A stretch of 64,000 nt of DNA from Gammaproteobacteria bacterium MFB021. Lineage in GTDB: Bacteria; Pseudomonadota; Gammaproteobacteria; Pseudomonadales; Halomonadaceae. Below, one piece after another: positions 45,621-55,098 of this stretch. Under the pieces are notes generated by a model that saw nothing but the letters and a program-made list of their open reading frames with translations, was not told the DNA's origin and ran no database searches. The DNA lies in assembly GCA_000737985.1 (NCBI GenBank), contig JNVT01000051.1:173984-237983 (forward strand). The letters run 5' to 3'. Numbering within the stretch: the first letter of the stretch is position 1; each line of letters begins with the position of its first letter. Both the position numbers and the translations under genes were made by a program.

Positions 45621-47323
45621 GTCCGTTGGCAACTGGAGTGACGCATCTCTACCGCAGCCTGCGCCCCTGGCTCGGTGTGCTCGGTGCACGGCGTGGTCGG
45701 CTGTGGCTCGGTGCCGCATTGATGCTGGCCACACTGGTGAGCGCGCTGGGTTTGCTGTCGCTGTCTGGGTGGTTCATCACCGCCACCGCGGTGGCGGCGC
45801 TCTCGCTACCGGTGTTCTTCGATGTCTTCGCGCCGGGCAGCGGGGTGCGCGCCTTCGCCGTGGCGCGCACCGCGAGCCGCTATCTCGAGCGGCTCTACAA
45901 CCATGACACCGTTCTGCGCCTGCTGGCGGATCTGCGTGGTGGGGTGTTCGCGCGGCTGGTGCGGCTGGACGCGCGCACGCTCTCCCGCGCCCGCGCCGCG
46001 CAGTGGCTCAATCGTCTCACTGCGGATATCGATACCCTCGACAATCTCTATCTGCGCCTGCTGGCACCGCCGCTGGTGGCGCTGGCGGCGATTCTCGGTT
46101 TCGCCCTGTTCGCCATGCTGTTCCTGCCCGTGGCGGGTTGGCTACTGCTGGTGCTGCTAGTGCCCTTGTGGTTGGTGCTGACGGTGGGCTGCGCGGCTTG
46201 GGGCTGGCGTGCCAGTCATCGCCGGGTGGATCGCCAGGAGGCGCTGCGAGTGCGCGCGGTGGAGCAGGTAGAAGGGCTGGCCGAACTCACCGCCTATGGT
46301 GCGCTGGAAACGCATCTGGGCCACTGGCGGTCCGAAGAGCAGGGCCTGCTCGACGATCAGCGGCTCTTGGGCAAGCGTACCGCCGCCGCCAACGCCCTGA
46401 CCACGCTGGTGATCCAGCTGGCCGCCGTGGGTGTCCTCGCACTCGGCCTGGCGGCGTTGTCGAGCGCTGCGCTGAGTGGCGCGCAGATGGTGATGCTGAC
46501 CCTGGGCACGCTGGCGGTGGCGGAGGGCCTCGGCGGTTTGCCGATGGCGTTCACCCAGCTCGGCGCGACCCAGCGTGCGGCGGAGCGCCTCAATGCCCAG
46601 ACCGCGCTGACGCCCGAGCGGGCGGGCATGACGCTGCAGGGCGGTGGTGCCGCGCCGAGTCTGGTCTATCGCGATGTCGGGTTGTGCCAAGGCGGGCGCT
46701 GGGTGCTGCGTGGGGTCGATCTCGTCCTGGCACCGGGGCAACAGATCGCGGTGATCGGCGCCTCCGGCAGCGGCAAGTCGACGCTGGCGCAGCTGGCGGT
46801 GCGCGCCTTCGACCCGGATATCGGCGACTTGCGCTTCGATGACCATGAGATCGCCGAACTGGCGCCGGAGTCGCTGCGCGCGCGTATCGGCTACCTCACC
46901 CAGCGCAGCGAGCTGTTCCACGACACGCTGGCGGCCAATCTGCGCATGGGCGACCCCGCCGCCAGCGACGCCCAGCTATGGGCGGTACTCGAGCAGGTAG
47001 ACCTGCGCGAGTGGGCCGAGGCGCTGCCTCAGGGGCTAGCGACCTGGGTCGGCGAGCAGGGGCGTCAGCTCTCCGGTGGCCAGGCCCGCCGGGTGGCGCT
47101 GGCGCGGGTGATGCTGCGCAACTCGCCGCTGGTGATTCTCGACGAGCCGCTGAGTGGGTTGGATGCGCAAACCGCGCAGGTGGTGAAAAAGGCCCTGTCG
47201 CACTGGCTGGCCGGGCGCACCGCGCTGCTGCTGGCGCATGAACCGGCAGCTCTCCCGGCATGTGATAGCTGCTGGCGACTGGTGCCCGGCGCTCAGGGGG
47301 CCGCGTTGCAGCCGATGTCTTGA
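45617..47323 (+). CDS. cydC: Thiol reductant ABC exporter subunit CydC
   Basis: CydC is the second half of the heterodimeric exporter required for bd oxidase maturation. The 568-residue protein has six membrane segments, Walker A GASGSGKS, the signature LSGGQARR and Walker B LVILDEP. The N-terminal LGLLSLSGWFITATAVAAL is typical of CydC. ATG at 45617 overlaps cydD by 4 bases, with AGGAGG ten bases upstream. It is the last gene of the operon. The palindrome at 47351 may also help end the transcript. Confidence 0.93.
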   Translation: MSPLATGVTHLYRSLRPWLGVLGARRGRLWLGAALMLATLVSALGLLSLSGWFITATAVAALSLPVFFDVFAPGSGVRAFAVARTASRYLERLYNHDTVLRLLADLRGGVFARLVRLDARTLSRARAAQWLNRLTADIDTLDNLYLRLLAPPLVALAAILGFALFAMLFLPVAGWLLLVLLVPLWLVLTVGCAAWGWRASHRRVDRQEALRVRAVEQVEGLAELTAYGALETHLGHWRSEEQGLLDDQRLLGKRTAAANALTTLVIQLAAVGVLALGLAALSSAALSGAQMVMLTLGTLAVAEGLGGLPMAFTQLGATQRAAERLNAQTALTPERAGMTLQGGGAAPSLVYRDVGLCQGGRWVLRGVDLVLAPGQQIAVIGASGSGKSTLAQLAVRAFDPDIGDLRFDDHEIAELAPESLRARIGYLTQRSELFHDTLAANLRMGDPAASDAQLWAVLEQVDLREWAEALPQGLATWVGEQGRQLSGGQARRVALARVMLRNSPLVILDEPLSGLDAQTAQVVKKALSHWLAGRTALLLAHEPAALPACDSCWRLVPGAQGAALQPMS

Positions 47324-47350
47324 ATGCCACGCAGTCTCGGTGGCTCGACG

Positions 47351-47386
47351 AAAACGTCGATATTTCATATGGAATATCGACGTTTT
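47351..47386 (+). promoter_or_regulatory. Long palindrome, probable GntR operator before the glutaryl-CoA dehydrogenase gene
   Basis: Perfect 14-base arms (47351-47364 and 47373-47386) surround TCATATGG. The arm contains AATATCGACGT, found again before the GntR gene at 50715. It lies 100 bases before the dehydrogenase start, so operator function is likely. The trailing T residues mean it might also end the cydC transcript. A second, smaller inverted repeat CCCTGGC/GCCAGGG lies at 47407-47430. Confidence 0.6.
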
Positions 47387-47485
47387 TCGCATATCCCTTC
47401 TGTCAGCCCTGGCGTAGGCTTTTGCCAGGGCGCTGTCTTCATGCGCCACTCTCTCCTTTCGACATAGCGCCAGGAGGCGTGTGCC

Positions 47486-48664
47486 ATGTCCGGTTTTCAG
47501 TGGGACGATCCGCTGCTCTTCGACCAGCAGCTCGACGATGAAGAGCGTCAGATCCAGCAGGTGGCGCGGGACTACTGCCAGACACGGTTGCAGCCCAGGG
47601 TGCTGGAGGCGTTCGAGTCGGAGCGCTTCGAGCGCGAGATTCTCTCCGAGATGGGCGAGCTGGGCCTGCTCGGCGCGACCGTGAGTGAAGCCTACGGCGG
47701 CGCCGGGGCCAGTCACGTGGCCTATGGCCTGATCGCGCGCGAAGTGGAAAGGGTCGACTCTGGCTACCGCTCGGCCATGAGCGTGCAGTCGTCGCTGGTG
47801 ATGTATCCGATCGAGGCCTATGGCAGCGAGGCGCAGAAGCAGCGCTGGCTACCGGGGCTGGCGCGCGGCGAGCTGGTCGGCTGCTTCGGGCTGACCGAGC
47901 CCAACGCCGGCTCCGACCCCGGCAGCCTGCAGACCCGGGCGCGCAAGGTCGACGGCGGCTACCGGCTCAGCGGCCAGAAGATGTGGATCACGAATAGCCC
48001 GATCGCCGATGTGGCGGTGGTGTGGGCCAAATCCGATGCCCACGAAGGGCGCATCAAAGGCTTTCTGGTCGAGCGCGGCGCAGAGGGTTTCTCAACGCCT
48101 ACCATCCAGGCCAAGGCGTCGTTGCGGGCGTCGGTCACCGGCGAGATCGTGCTCGATGACGTCTTCGTCGACGAGGAGGCGCTGCTGCCCGGTGCCGCTG
48201 GACTGAGCGGGCCGTTCGGCTGTCTCAACAAGGCGCGCTTCGGTATCGCCTGGGGCACGCTGGGCGCCGCCGAGTTCTGCTGGCACGCGGCGCGTCAGTA
48301 CACCCTGGACCGCCAGCAGTTCGGCCGGCCGCTGGCGGCCAACCAGCTTATCCAGCTCAAACTGGCCGACATGCAGACCGAAATCGCGCTGGGCCTGCAG
48401 GCGTGTCTGCGCGTCGCGCAACTGCTCGATGCCGGCAAGGCGACGCCGGAGATGATCTCGCTGATCAAGCGCAACCACAGCGGCAAGGCGTTGAACATCG
48501 CGCGCACCGCTCGCGACATGCATGGCGGCAACGGTATCTCGCTGGAGTTCGGGGTGATCCGGCACATGCTCAACCTGGAGACGGTCAACACCTACGAAGG
48601 CACTCACGATATCCATGCGCTGATCCTGGGACGCGCCCAGACCGGCATCCAGGCGTTCGGGTAA
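47486..48664 (+). CDS. gcdH: Glutaryl-CoA dehydrogenase
   Basis: This flavoenzyme oxidises and decarboxylates glutaryl-CoA to crotonyl-CoA in lysine, tryptophan and glutarate breakdown. The 392-residue protein has the acyl-CoA dehydrogenase fold and the GCDH-specific features: [38 protein letters not shown] and the catalytic Glu371 in [21 protein letters not shown]. Length equals other bacterial GcdH. The CoA-transferase gene follows after 4 bases, so glutarate activation and oxidation are coupled. Control by the GntR gene at 49956 is inferred from shared motifs. Confidence 0.93.
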   Translation: MSGFQWDDPLLFDQQLDDEERQIQQVARDYCQTRLQPRVLEAFESERFEREILSEMGELGLLGATVSEAYGGAGASHVAYGLIAREVERVDSGYRSAMSVQSSLVMYPIEAYGSEAQKQRWLPGLARGELVGCFGLTEPNAGSDPGSLQTRARKVDGGYRLSGQKMWITNSPIADVAVVWAKSDAHEGRIKGFLVERGAEGFSTPTIQAKASLRASVTGEIVLDDVFVDEEALLPGAAGLSGPFGCLNKARFGIAWGTLGAAEFCWHAARQYTLDRQQFGRPLAANQLIQLKLADMQTEIALGLQACLRVAQLLDAGKATPEMISLIKRNHSGKALNIARTARDMHGGNGISLEFGVIRHMLNLETVNTYEGTHDIHALILGRAQTGIQAFG

Positions 48665-48668
48665 GGCC

Positions 48669-49886
48669 ATGGGCGATAGCCGACTCCCGCTCGCCGGCCT
48701 GCGTGTGCTCGATCTGTCGCGGGTACTGGCAGGCCCCTGGTGTACCCAGCAGTTGGCCGATCTGGGCGCCGAGGTGATCAAGATCGAGCGCCCCGGATGC
48801 GGTGACGATACCCGCGGCTGGGGACCGCCCTGGCTACCCGGTACCCGGGAGTCTGCCTACTTCCTGAGTGCCAACCGCGGCAAGCGCTCGGTGGCGATCG
48901 ATCTCGCCGACTCCGAGGGTCAGGCACTGGTGCGCCAACTGGCGGCGCGTGCCGACGTGCTGATCGAGAACTTCAAGGTGGGCGGTCTGGCGGCCTATGG
49001 GCTCGATCACGCTAGTCTCCAGGCGGATAACCCCGGCCTGGTCTACTGCTCGATCACCGGTTTCGGCCAGGATGGCCCCTACGCCGCGCGGGCGGGTTAC
49101 GACTTCCTGATCCAGGGCCTGGGCGGGCTGATGAGCCTCACCGGGCAGCCCGATGCGGCCGGCGGCGAGCCGACCAAAGTGGGCGTTGCCCTCACCGATA
49201 TCTTTACCGGGCTGTATGCCGCCAATGCCATTTTGGCGGCGCTGCGCCGGCGTGAACAAGATGGCCAGGGTGCTTATATCGACATGGCGCTGCTCGATGT
49301 CCAGGTCGGCGTGCTGGCCAATCAGGCGCTCAACTATCTCACCAGCGCCAATGTGCCCCAGCGGCTGGGCAACGCTCACCCCAATATCGTGCCCTATCAG
49401 GCGTTTGCCGCCGCCGATGGCCATCTCATCATCACCGTGGGCAATGACGCCCAGTTCCGGCGCCTATGCGAGGTGCTCTCGCTGGCGGCACTGGCGGACG
49501 ATCCGCGCTTCGCCACCAACGCCGCCCGGGTGGCCCACCGCGAGCTGCTGGTGGCGCAGTTGGCGGCGCGCCTGAGCGAGCGACGTCGCGACGATTGGTT
49601 GCTGGCGCTGGAGCGGGCAGGGGTGCCCAGCGGGCCGATCAATACCCTGGATCAGGTCTTCGACGACCCGCAGGTGCGCCATCGCGGGATGCAGATCGAA
49701 CGCCGTGGCGACGATGGCCGCGTCGCGCGTCTGGTTGGCAACCCCATCAAGCTGGATGGCGAGCGCCTGGGTGCCTCGGGTATGCCGCCGCGGTTGGGCG
49801 AGCATACCCTCGCCGTGCTGGAAGGGTGGCTGGGCCCTGGCGCCGCGGACTGGGAAGCGCTGCGCGAGCGTGGCGTAATCGGCTGA
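48669..49886 (+). CDS. Class III CoA-transferase (CaiB/BaiF), probable glutarate CoA-transferase
   Basis: Class III CoA-transferases move CoA between acids through an aspartyl-CoA intermediate. The 405-residue protein has the family start LRVLDLSRVLAGPWCTQQLADLGAEVIKIE and the catalytic Asp177 in VGVALTDIFTG. With gcdH directly upstream, the likely reaction is succinyl-CoA plus glutarate to glutaryl-CoA plus succinate, as by the human SUGCT relative; that specificity is inferred from context. Confidence 0.87.
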   Translation: MGDSRLPLAGLRVLDLSRVLAGPWCTQQLADLGAEVIKIERPGCGDDTRGWGPPWLPGTRESAYFLSANRGKRSVAIDLADSEGQALVRQLAARADVLIENFKVGGLAAYGLDHASLQADNPGLVYCSITGFGQDGPYAARAGYDFLIQGLGGLMSLTGQPDAAGGEPTKVGVALTDIFTGLYAANAILAALRRREQDGQGAYIDMALLDVQVGVLANQALNYLTSANVPQRLGNAHPNIVPYQAFAAADGHLIITVGNDAQFRRLCEVLSLAALADDPRFATNAARVAHRELLVAQLAARLSERRRDDWLLALERAGVPSGPINTLDQVFDDPQVRHRGMQIERRGDDGRVARLVGNPIKLDGERLGASGMPPRLGEHTLAVLEGWLGPGAADWEALRERGVIG

Positions 49887-49955
49887 TGTCCTCTATTCCC
49901 AGCCAGGCTTGATTCGGGCCCAGCCTCGTTTGGTTCGGTCCCAGCCACGTGCCGG

Positions 49956-50663
49956 CTACGCCCAGCCACGCTCCGTCAGCCGCCGCTGAATGATCGCTAC
50001 CGGGGTCAGCAGATGGTCACGCAGTGCGCGCGCAGCGCCCTCGGCGTCGCGCGCCAGAACGCGCTCGATCAGTGCCGCGTGTTCGACTCGCTTGGCGGCC
50101 AGCGCCTCGACCGAGAATACCGTCTGGTGCAGCCACAGGTGGCGATAGCGCTGGGCCTGATCGAACAGCGCCGCGCGTGCCTGCAATAGCGGTGGGCAGC
50201 CGCAGCCGTCGACGATCGCCGTATGCAGCGACTGATGGCGGGCATCCCAAAGATCGAGCATGTCATCACCCGAGTGCAGCTCGCTGACTCGAGACAGGCG
50301 ATGCGCTGCGGCCAGGATCGCCGCCTCCCAGGTGTCATCGCCGCGTTCGATCGCCAGCTTGGCGAGCAGCCCCTCGAGTTCGGCGCGCGCATCGTAGAGC
50401 GCTTCGAGCTCGCTTAGCGACATCGGCGCCACGCGGTAGCCGCGCTGGTTGACACTGGTCACCAGGCGCTCGCCCACCAGGCGGGTCAGGGCTTCGCGCA
50501 GTGGCCCCACACCGATGGCGTAGCGCGCCTTGAGCTCGTTCATCAGCAGCTTCTCCGTCGGGGCGTAGTGGCCTCGAATGAGATCGCGCTTGAGAGCGAC
50601 ATAGGCGGCTTCGGCACTCTGAGGCGCGGCGCTGGTAGCGCCCTGGGGTGTGTCGGATGGCAT
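49956..50663 (-). CDS. GntR-family transcriptional regulator (FCD type)
   Basis: The 235-residue protein has an N-terminal winged helix (about 15-80: YVALKRDLIRGHYAPTEKLLMNELKARYAIGVGPLREAL region) and a C-terminal all-helical FCD ligand domain with the metal-site histidines expected in DARHQSLHTAIV and near EHAALIERVL. Such regulators sense carboxylic acids. ATG at 50663 is chosen because the upstream frame to 50756 covers the probable operator repeats; no good ribosome binding site is seen. It is convergent with the CoA-transferase gene and divergent from the AGE gene, so it may control both. Confidence 0.88.
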   Translation of the reverse strand: MPSDTPQGATSAAPQSAEAAYVALKRDLIRGHYAPTEKLLMNELKARYAIGVGPLREALTRLVGERLVTSVNQRGYRVAPMSLSELEALYDARAELEGLLAKLAIERGDDTWEAAILAAAHRLSRVSELHSGDDMLDLWDARHQSLHTAIVDGCGCPPLLQARAALFDQAQRYRHLWLHQTVFSVEALAAKRVEHAALIERVLARDAEGAARALRDHLLTPVAIIQRRLTERGWA

Positions 50664-50696
50664 GGCGAGTCGGCCGAGACGATGAGTGAGGATGAG

Positions 50697-50727
50697 ATAT
50701 CGACATTGAACGAAAATATCGACGTCT
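50697..50727. promoter_or_regulatory. Probable GntR operator repeats between the regulator and the AGE gene
   Basis: ATATCGACATT (50697-50707) and ATATCGACGTC (50717-50727) are direct repeats with a 20-base period, about two helical turns. AATATCGACGT at 50715-50725 is identical to the arm of the palindrome at 47351-47386. The site lies in the 146-base divergent gap, suited to autoregulation and to control of the AGE gene. Confidence 0.55.
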
Positions 50728-50809
50728 TGAGAAGCACGACCAGAGGCGCATTGCATCGCACGGGCCGGCAGGCTAAACCAGACGGAGCGATCCTAAGGAT
50801 GCTTTGCCC

Positions 50810-52042
50810 ATGCCGTTGACCTCAGCCTCACAAGTCGCTCACCACATCGATAGCCTGATGGGGTTCTATCACCCGCGTTGCATCGATACCCAGGCAGGCT
50901 TCTTCCACGCTTTCACCGATAGTGGCGAACGGCTTCAGCCCCAGCGTCGCCATCTACTCTCCAGCGCCGGCTTCGTGATCAACTATGCGCGCTACGCAGT
51001 GTATCGCGGCGAGCCGGAGTATCTGCACTGGGCGCGCCACGGCCTGCGCTTTCTCGAAGAGCACCACTACCAGACGCGAACCCAGGGCTACGCCTGGCTG
51101 CTCGACGGCGCCACGCCGGAAGACGAGACCCAGCGCTGTCTGGGGCTGGCGCGGGTGCTCGAGGCCTACGCGGTAGCCCTGGACGCCGGCATCGGCGAGG
51201 CGGCAGCGGGGCTTGCGCGGGTGCGGGCACTGATCGACAAACATCTCTACGAAACCGGCAGCGCACGCTACGCCGATTCGACGGATGCGCGCTGGCGGCT
51301 CGCGCCCTATCGCAGTCAACGCGCCAACCTGGAGATGTGCGAGGCACTGCTGGCCTGCCAGGCGGTGAGCAGCCATGACGAGCCTCTGGCGCGGGCGCTG
51401 AGCGTGACCCGCAGCGTCTGGCAGCAGTTGGCACCGCTCGCCGGCGGCTGGCTGTGGGAGCACTTCGATCGCGACTGGCGGGTGGATTTCGAGCTGCACC
51501 GTGACCGCCCCGATGATCGCTACCGCCCCTGGGGCTTCCAGATCGGCCATCTCGCCCAGTGGGCCAAGCTGATGACGCGACTCGCGGCGTGGGCGCCGAG
51601 TGCGCGCGGCTGGCTGCTGGACACCGCCGGATCGCTATTTGTCGGCGCGATGGAGGCGGGTTGGGATACCTTGCATGGCGGGCTGGTCAGCGGCGTGGAC
51701 ATGCGCCGCGAGGTGGTCAATCGGGACAAGCAGCACTGGGTCCAGGCGGAGAGCCTGGCGGCCGCGGCGCTGCTCGCCGATGCCACCGGACAGTCGCGCT
51801 ACTGGCGCTGGTACGATCGCATCGCCGACTACTGCGGCCAGCATATGATCGACGTTGCGCGCGGCGGCTGGTATGCCACGCTGACCGCGGACAATCGCCC
51901 CTACTCGCGTGAGAAGAGCCCACTGGGCAAGACCGACCGCCGTCCGCTGGCGACCTGTTATCTGCTGCTGCCGATCCTGCGTCGTCGCGAAGGGCTGGAG
52001 AGACCGGGGCATGTCATCGGCGGTGGGTTCGCCGATGCCTAA
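50810..52042 (+). CDS. AGE-family sugar isomerase/epimerase (YihS/mannose isomerase type)
   Basis: The 410-residue protein belongs to the N-acylglucosamine 2-epimerase superfamily, (alpha/alpha)6-barrel enzymes that isomerise or epimerise sugars such as mannose/fructose. Family features include RRHLLSSAGFVINYARYA, GGWLWEHFDRDW, YRPWGFQIGHLAQWAKLM and DKQHWVQAESLAAAALL, with the histidines placed as in the active site. ATG at 50810 has AAGGAT ten bases upstream; TTG at 50804 is an alternative. It is divergent from the GntR gene, sharing the probable operator region. The natural substrate is unknown. Confidence 0.83.
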   Translation: MPLTSASQVAHHIDSLMGFYHPRCIDTQAGFFHAFTDSGERLQPQRRHLLSSAGFVINYARYAVYRGEPEYLHWARHGLRFLEEHHYQTRTQGYAWLLDGATPEDETQRCLGLARVLEAYAVALDAGIGEAAAGLARVRALIDKHLYETGSARYADSTDARWRLAPYRSQRANLEMCEALLACQAVSSHDEPLARALSVTRSVWQQLAPLAGGWLWEHFDRDWRVDFELHRDRPDDRYRPWGFQIGHLAQWAKLMTRLAAWAPSARGWLLDTAGSLFVGAMEAGWDTLHGGLVSGVDMRREVVNRDKQHWVQAESLAAAALLADATGQSRYWRWYDRIADYCGQHMIDVARGGWYATLTADNRPYSREKSPLGKTDRRPLATCYLLLPILRRREGLERPGHVIGGGFADA

Positions 52043-52046
52043 AACG

Positions 52047-53858
52047 TCAACTGGCGGCGTCCGGTGATTCGGCACTGGCTCGGGCCTCGTCGTCCAGACG
52101 GTGGCGCAGCTCGGTCCAGGCGGCGTAGGTGCTGAGGTAGACCTCGCCGCTCAGATGGTCGAGAAAGTCGCTCTTCTTGAGCCGGTCCATCACCGGGCCC
52201 TTGACCTCGGCCAGATTGAGCGCGATCTGGGAGTCGGCCAGACGTGCATTGATCGCTTCCAGGCTCTCCAGCGCCGAGGCGTCGATCATGTTGACCGCCG
52301 AGCAGATGAGCACCAGATGGCGCATGGCCGGGCGATCGGCGATCAGCGCGTAGACGGTATCCTCGAGATAGCGCGCATTGGCGAAATAGAGACTTTCATC
52401 GATCCGCAGCAGCGCGATCTCGGCATCGATCTCGGCCTCGTGGCGGCGCACGTTGCGAAAGTGTTCGGTGCCCGGCAGCCGGCCCACCACCGCGGTGTGC
52501 GGCCGGCTGGTGCGATACAGATAGAGCGCCAGCGACACGCCCACCCCGGCCATCACGCCAGCCTCTACCCCTTCCAGGAAGGTGAGCACGATGGTGATCA
52601 ACATGGCGGCGAAGTCGCTTTGTGAGTAGCGCCAGGTTCGCTTGAGCCCGGGCAGGTCGACCAGGGTCATCGCTGAGACGATGATGCTGGCGGCCAGGGT
52701 GGCGATCGGCAGATAGGCGATCAGCGGCGTCAGGCACAGGATCACCAGACCCACGCCGAGCGCCGCCAGCGCGCCGGCGGCGGGGGTCCGCGCACCGGCA
52801 TCGAAGTTGATCACGGTCCGCGACAAGCTGCCGGTGACCGGCATGCCCGAGGTGAAGGCGGCGGCGAGGTTGGCGCTGCCCAGACCGATCAGCTCCTGAT
52901 CGGGCGAGATGCGCTCGCGCCGCCGCGCGGCCAGCATCTGCGCCAGCGACACCGACTCGATGAAGCCCACCACGCTGATCAGAAAGGCCGGCAGCAGCAG
53001 CTCGCGCCACACTGACGGGTCGAGCGAGGGCAGGCTGAGCGGCGGCAGATGGGCGGGAATCTCGCCGACCACGGCCACGCCCAGGGCGGGCAGGTCGAGC
53101 GTCCACGAGAGCACTGTGGTGATGGCCACCGCCATCACCGGGCCCAGGCGCACGATGAAGGTGGCGGTGCCGGCGGCAAGCCCCAGGCGGCGCAGTAACG
53201 GCGCGGCGCGGCGCATCAGCAGCAGGAAGATCAGCGCACTCAGCCCCAGGCCCAGCGTGGGCCAGTGCAACTGGTCTAGCTGGCGCAGGATGTGCAGGAG
53301 CTGGTCGAGCAGCGTGAAGCCTGAGCCGCCGATCCCCATGAGGCTGGCGATCTGGCTGGCGGCGATCAGCACGCCCGAGGCGGTCAGCAGGCCCGAGACC
53401 ACCGGGTGACTCAGGAAGTTGGCGAAGAAACCCAGCCGCAGCAGTCCCATGAGTGCCAGAATCAGCCCCGAGAGCAGCGCCAGGGTGACCGCCCCCTGGC
53501 TGTAGGCGACGCTCCCGGGCACGAACAGCGGTGATAGCGCCGCGGCGGTCATCAGCGAGACGATCGCCATGGGGCCGACGGCGAGGGTGCGGCTGGTGCC
53601 GAACAGGGTATAGGCGATCAGCGGCAGCATACTCGCATAGAGCCCGGCGACCGCCGGCAGCCCGGCGAGAATGGCATAGGCCAGCGCCTGCGGTATCACC
53701 ATCAGGGTCACGATGACCGCCGCGATCAGATCCTCACCGAGCAGATGACGATTGTAGTAGGGCAGCCAGGTGGTGATGGGAAAGTAGCCGGCCATGCGAG
53801 CGCGCAGCCGAATCCGTTCGCGGGGCTCGCTAGCGAGCCATCGGCGCCATCGGCTCAT
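52047..53858 (-). CDS. SulP-family anion transporter with STAS domain
   Basis: SulP proteins carry sulfate, bicarbonate or dicarboxylates through the inner membrane. The 603-residue protein has a transmembrane part with about 12-14 segments (about 25-430; PQALAYAILAGLPAVAGLYAS and ASQIASLMG are typical) and a C-terminal STAS domain (about 455-570). It ends 4 bases from the convergent AGE gene and stands alone. Without carbonic anhydrase or cys genes nearby the transported anion cannot be named. Confidence 0.92.
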   Translation of the reverse strand: MSRWRRWLASEPRERIRLRARMAGYFPITTWLPYYNRHLLGEDLIAAVIVTLMVIPQALAYAILAGLPAVAGLYASMLPLIAYTLFGTSRTLAVGPMAIVSLMTAAALSPLFVPGSVAYSQGAVTLALLSGLILALMGLLRLGFFANFLSHPVVSGLLTASGVLIAASQIASLMGIGGSGFTLLDQLLHILRQLDQLHWPTLGLGLSALIFLLLMRRAAPLLRRLGLAAGTATFIVRLGPVMAVAITTVLSWTLDLPALGVAVVGEIPAHLPPLSLPSLDPSVWRELLLPAFLISVVGFIESVSLAQMLAARRRERISPDQELIGLGSANLAAAFTSGMPVTGSLSRTVINFDAGARTPAAGALAALGVGLVILCLTPLIAYLPIATLAASIIVSAMTLVDLPGLKRTWRYSQSDFAAMLITIVLTFLEGVEAGVMAGVGVSLALYLYRTSRPHTAVVGRLPGTEHFRNVRRHEAEIDAEIALLRIDESLYFANARYLEDTVYALIADRPAMRHLVLICSAVNMIDASALESLEAINARLADSQIALNLAEVKGPVMDRLKKSDFLDHLSGEVYLSTYAAWTELRHRLDDEARASAESPDAAS

Positions 53859-53884
53859 CGTGTTTTCGGCCTCTGTTCATAAGC

Positions 53885-53903
53885 TTATCGTTGGAAGCGA
53901 TAA
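53885..53903. promoter_or_regulatory. Small palindrome upstream of the SulP gene
   Basis: TTATCG (53885-53890) and CGATAA (53898-53903) form an inverted repeat with 7 bases between, 27 bases before the SulP start. It could be an operator or part of the promoter. Confidence 0.3.
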
Positions 53904-53952
53904 TGGTGCGCGCTCGCCGGAGTGCATGCAAGCGGGCCGCCGCTGAACGTGC

Positions 53953-54882
53953 TCAATTGGCCGGCATCTCACGGGCGAGAAAATCGAGCGCCGCCGCTTC
54001 GGCATCGCCACGCAGCAGGAAGGCGGTGATATGGCCGCGCCAGCGCATCCAATAAAGCTCGGCGTGGACGCCGTGTGATTGCAGGGCGCTGAACAGCACC
54101 CGGGCGTGCTCGGGCGGCACCAGATCGTCCCAGGTGCCATGGAACAAAAAGAAGGGTGGGGCGCCGGCATGGACGTGGGTCAGCGGCGATGCGGCGGCAT
54201 AGGCTTCAGGGAGTTCCTCCTTGGTGCCACCCAGCAACTGGATCAGCAATCGGCCGCTGTCCCAGAGCCGTAGATCTGCCGGGGTGCCTCCGGAGACCAC
54301 CGCGGCGAAGCCGGTGTCTTGGCCACCGTAGGGGCGATCGAGCGGGCTGTCGGTGCCGGCCACCAGGGCGAGCAGGCTGACCAGGTGGGCGCCGGAGGAG
54401 TAGCCCAGACCGGCGATGCGATCCGGGTCGATCCGCCACTCGCTGGCGTGGGCGTCGATCCAGTGACGCGCCAGCTGCAGATCGTGCAACTGCGCAGGGA
54501 AGCGGAACTCTGGGGCGAAACGGTAGCTGACGTTGATCACCACGTAGCCGTGGCGGACGAAGCGCTTGGCGATCGGGGTCATGTCGTCTTTCGAGCGCCC
54601 CTCCCAACCACCGCCGTGAACCATCATCACTGCCGGGCGCAGCTCGGTGCCCGAGGTGTCGGGTAGATAGACATCCGCCATCAGCGCCTGCGGCCAGTCC
54701 GTCGGGGTGAAGCGCTGGTCATGCAGAACCTGGTAGTCGAGCCCCTGTGGTGTGCGGGCTGCCGCGGCGCCGGCATCGTCGGGCGCGTTGACATAGGTCG
54801 AGCAGCCGCCCAGCGCCAGGCTCAGCAGTAGCCAGGCTCCTGCTCCCCTCAAGCTTCGCAGGGCACGCAGCGAGCGCGCCAT
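53953..54882 (-). CDS. Lipoprotein alpha/beta-hydrolase (carboxylesterase-like)
   Basis: The 309-residue precursor has a signal peptide ending in a lipobox (LALGGC, Cys27), so it is a lipoprotein at the cell envelope. The alpha/beta-hydrolase domain shows the oxyanion motif HGGGW (89-93), nucleophile Ser162 in GYSSG, an acid at Asp252 or Asp253 (HGTWDDLVP) and His284 (RGHITAF). It resembles esterases of the BD-FAE/hormone-sensitive-lipase group. The start is uncertain: ATG at 54882 gives a normal lipoprotein signal, while ATG codons near 54945 with GGGAG upstream would add about 21 residues. The natural ester is unknown. Confidence 0.85.
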   Translation of the reverse strand: MARSLRALRSLRGAGAWLLLSLALGGCSTYVNAPDDAGAAAARTPQGLDYQVLHDQRFTPTDWPQALMADVYLPDTSGTELRPAVMMVHGGGWEGRSKDDMTPIAKRFVRHGYVVINVSYRFAPEFRFPAQLHDLQLARHWIDAHASEWRIDPDRIAGLGYSSGAHLVSLLALVAGTDSPLDRPYGGQDTGFAAVVSGGTPADLRLWDSGRLLIQLLGGTKEELPEAYAAASPLTHVHAGAPPFFLFHGTWDDLVPPEHARVLFSALQSHGVHAELYWMRWRGHITAFLLRGDAEAAALDFLAREMPAN

Positions 54883-55098
54883 CGATGGCGTTCTCCGTTT
54901 CCCCATCCATGTCATCATGCATGTCACCACCCATCGCGCCATCATCTCGCCGCTCCCTCGGCCATCAGTCGTGACCTCAGCGTAAGCGCTGTTGCGCGAT
55001 TCGACGAGTTCGGGACCTTGCGCCGCGGGTTCTATCCCGTGCCCCACGATATCGTGTCGTCTCAGCGAGCCAGCCAGTGACGGGGGCTGAACCTGACG
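54883..55098 (-). other. Gap between the esterase and flaG-like genes
   Basis: About 216 bases that hold the upstream region of the leftward esterase gene. No clear promoter or terminator was recognised. Several ATG codons in frame with the esterase lie here. Confidence 0.3.
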
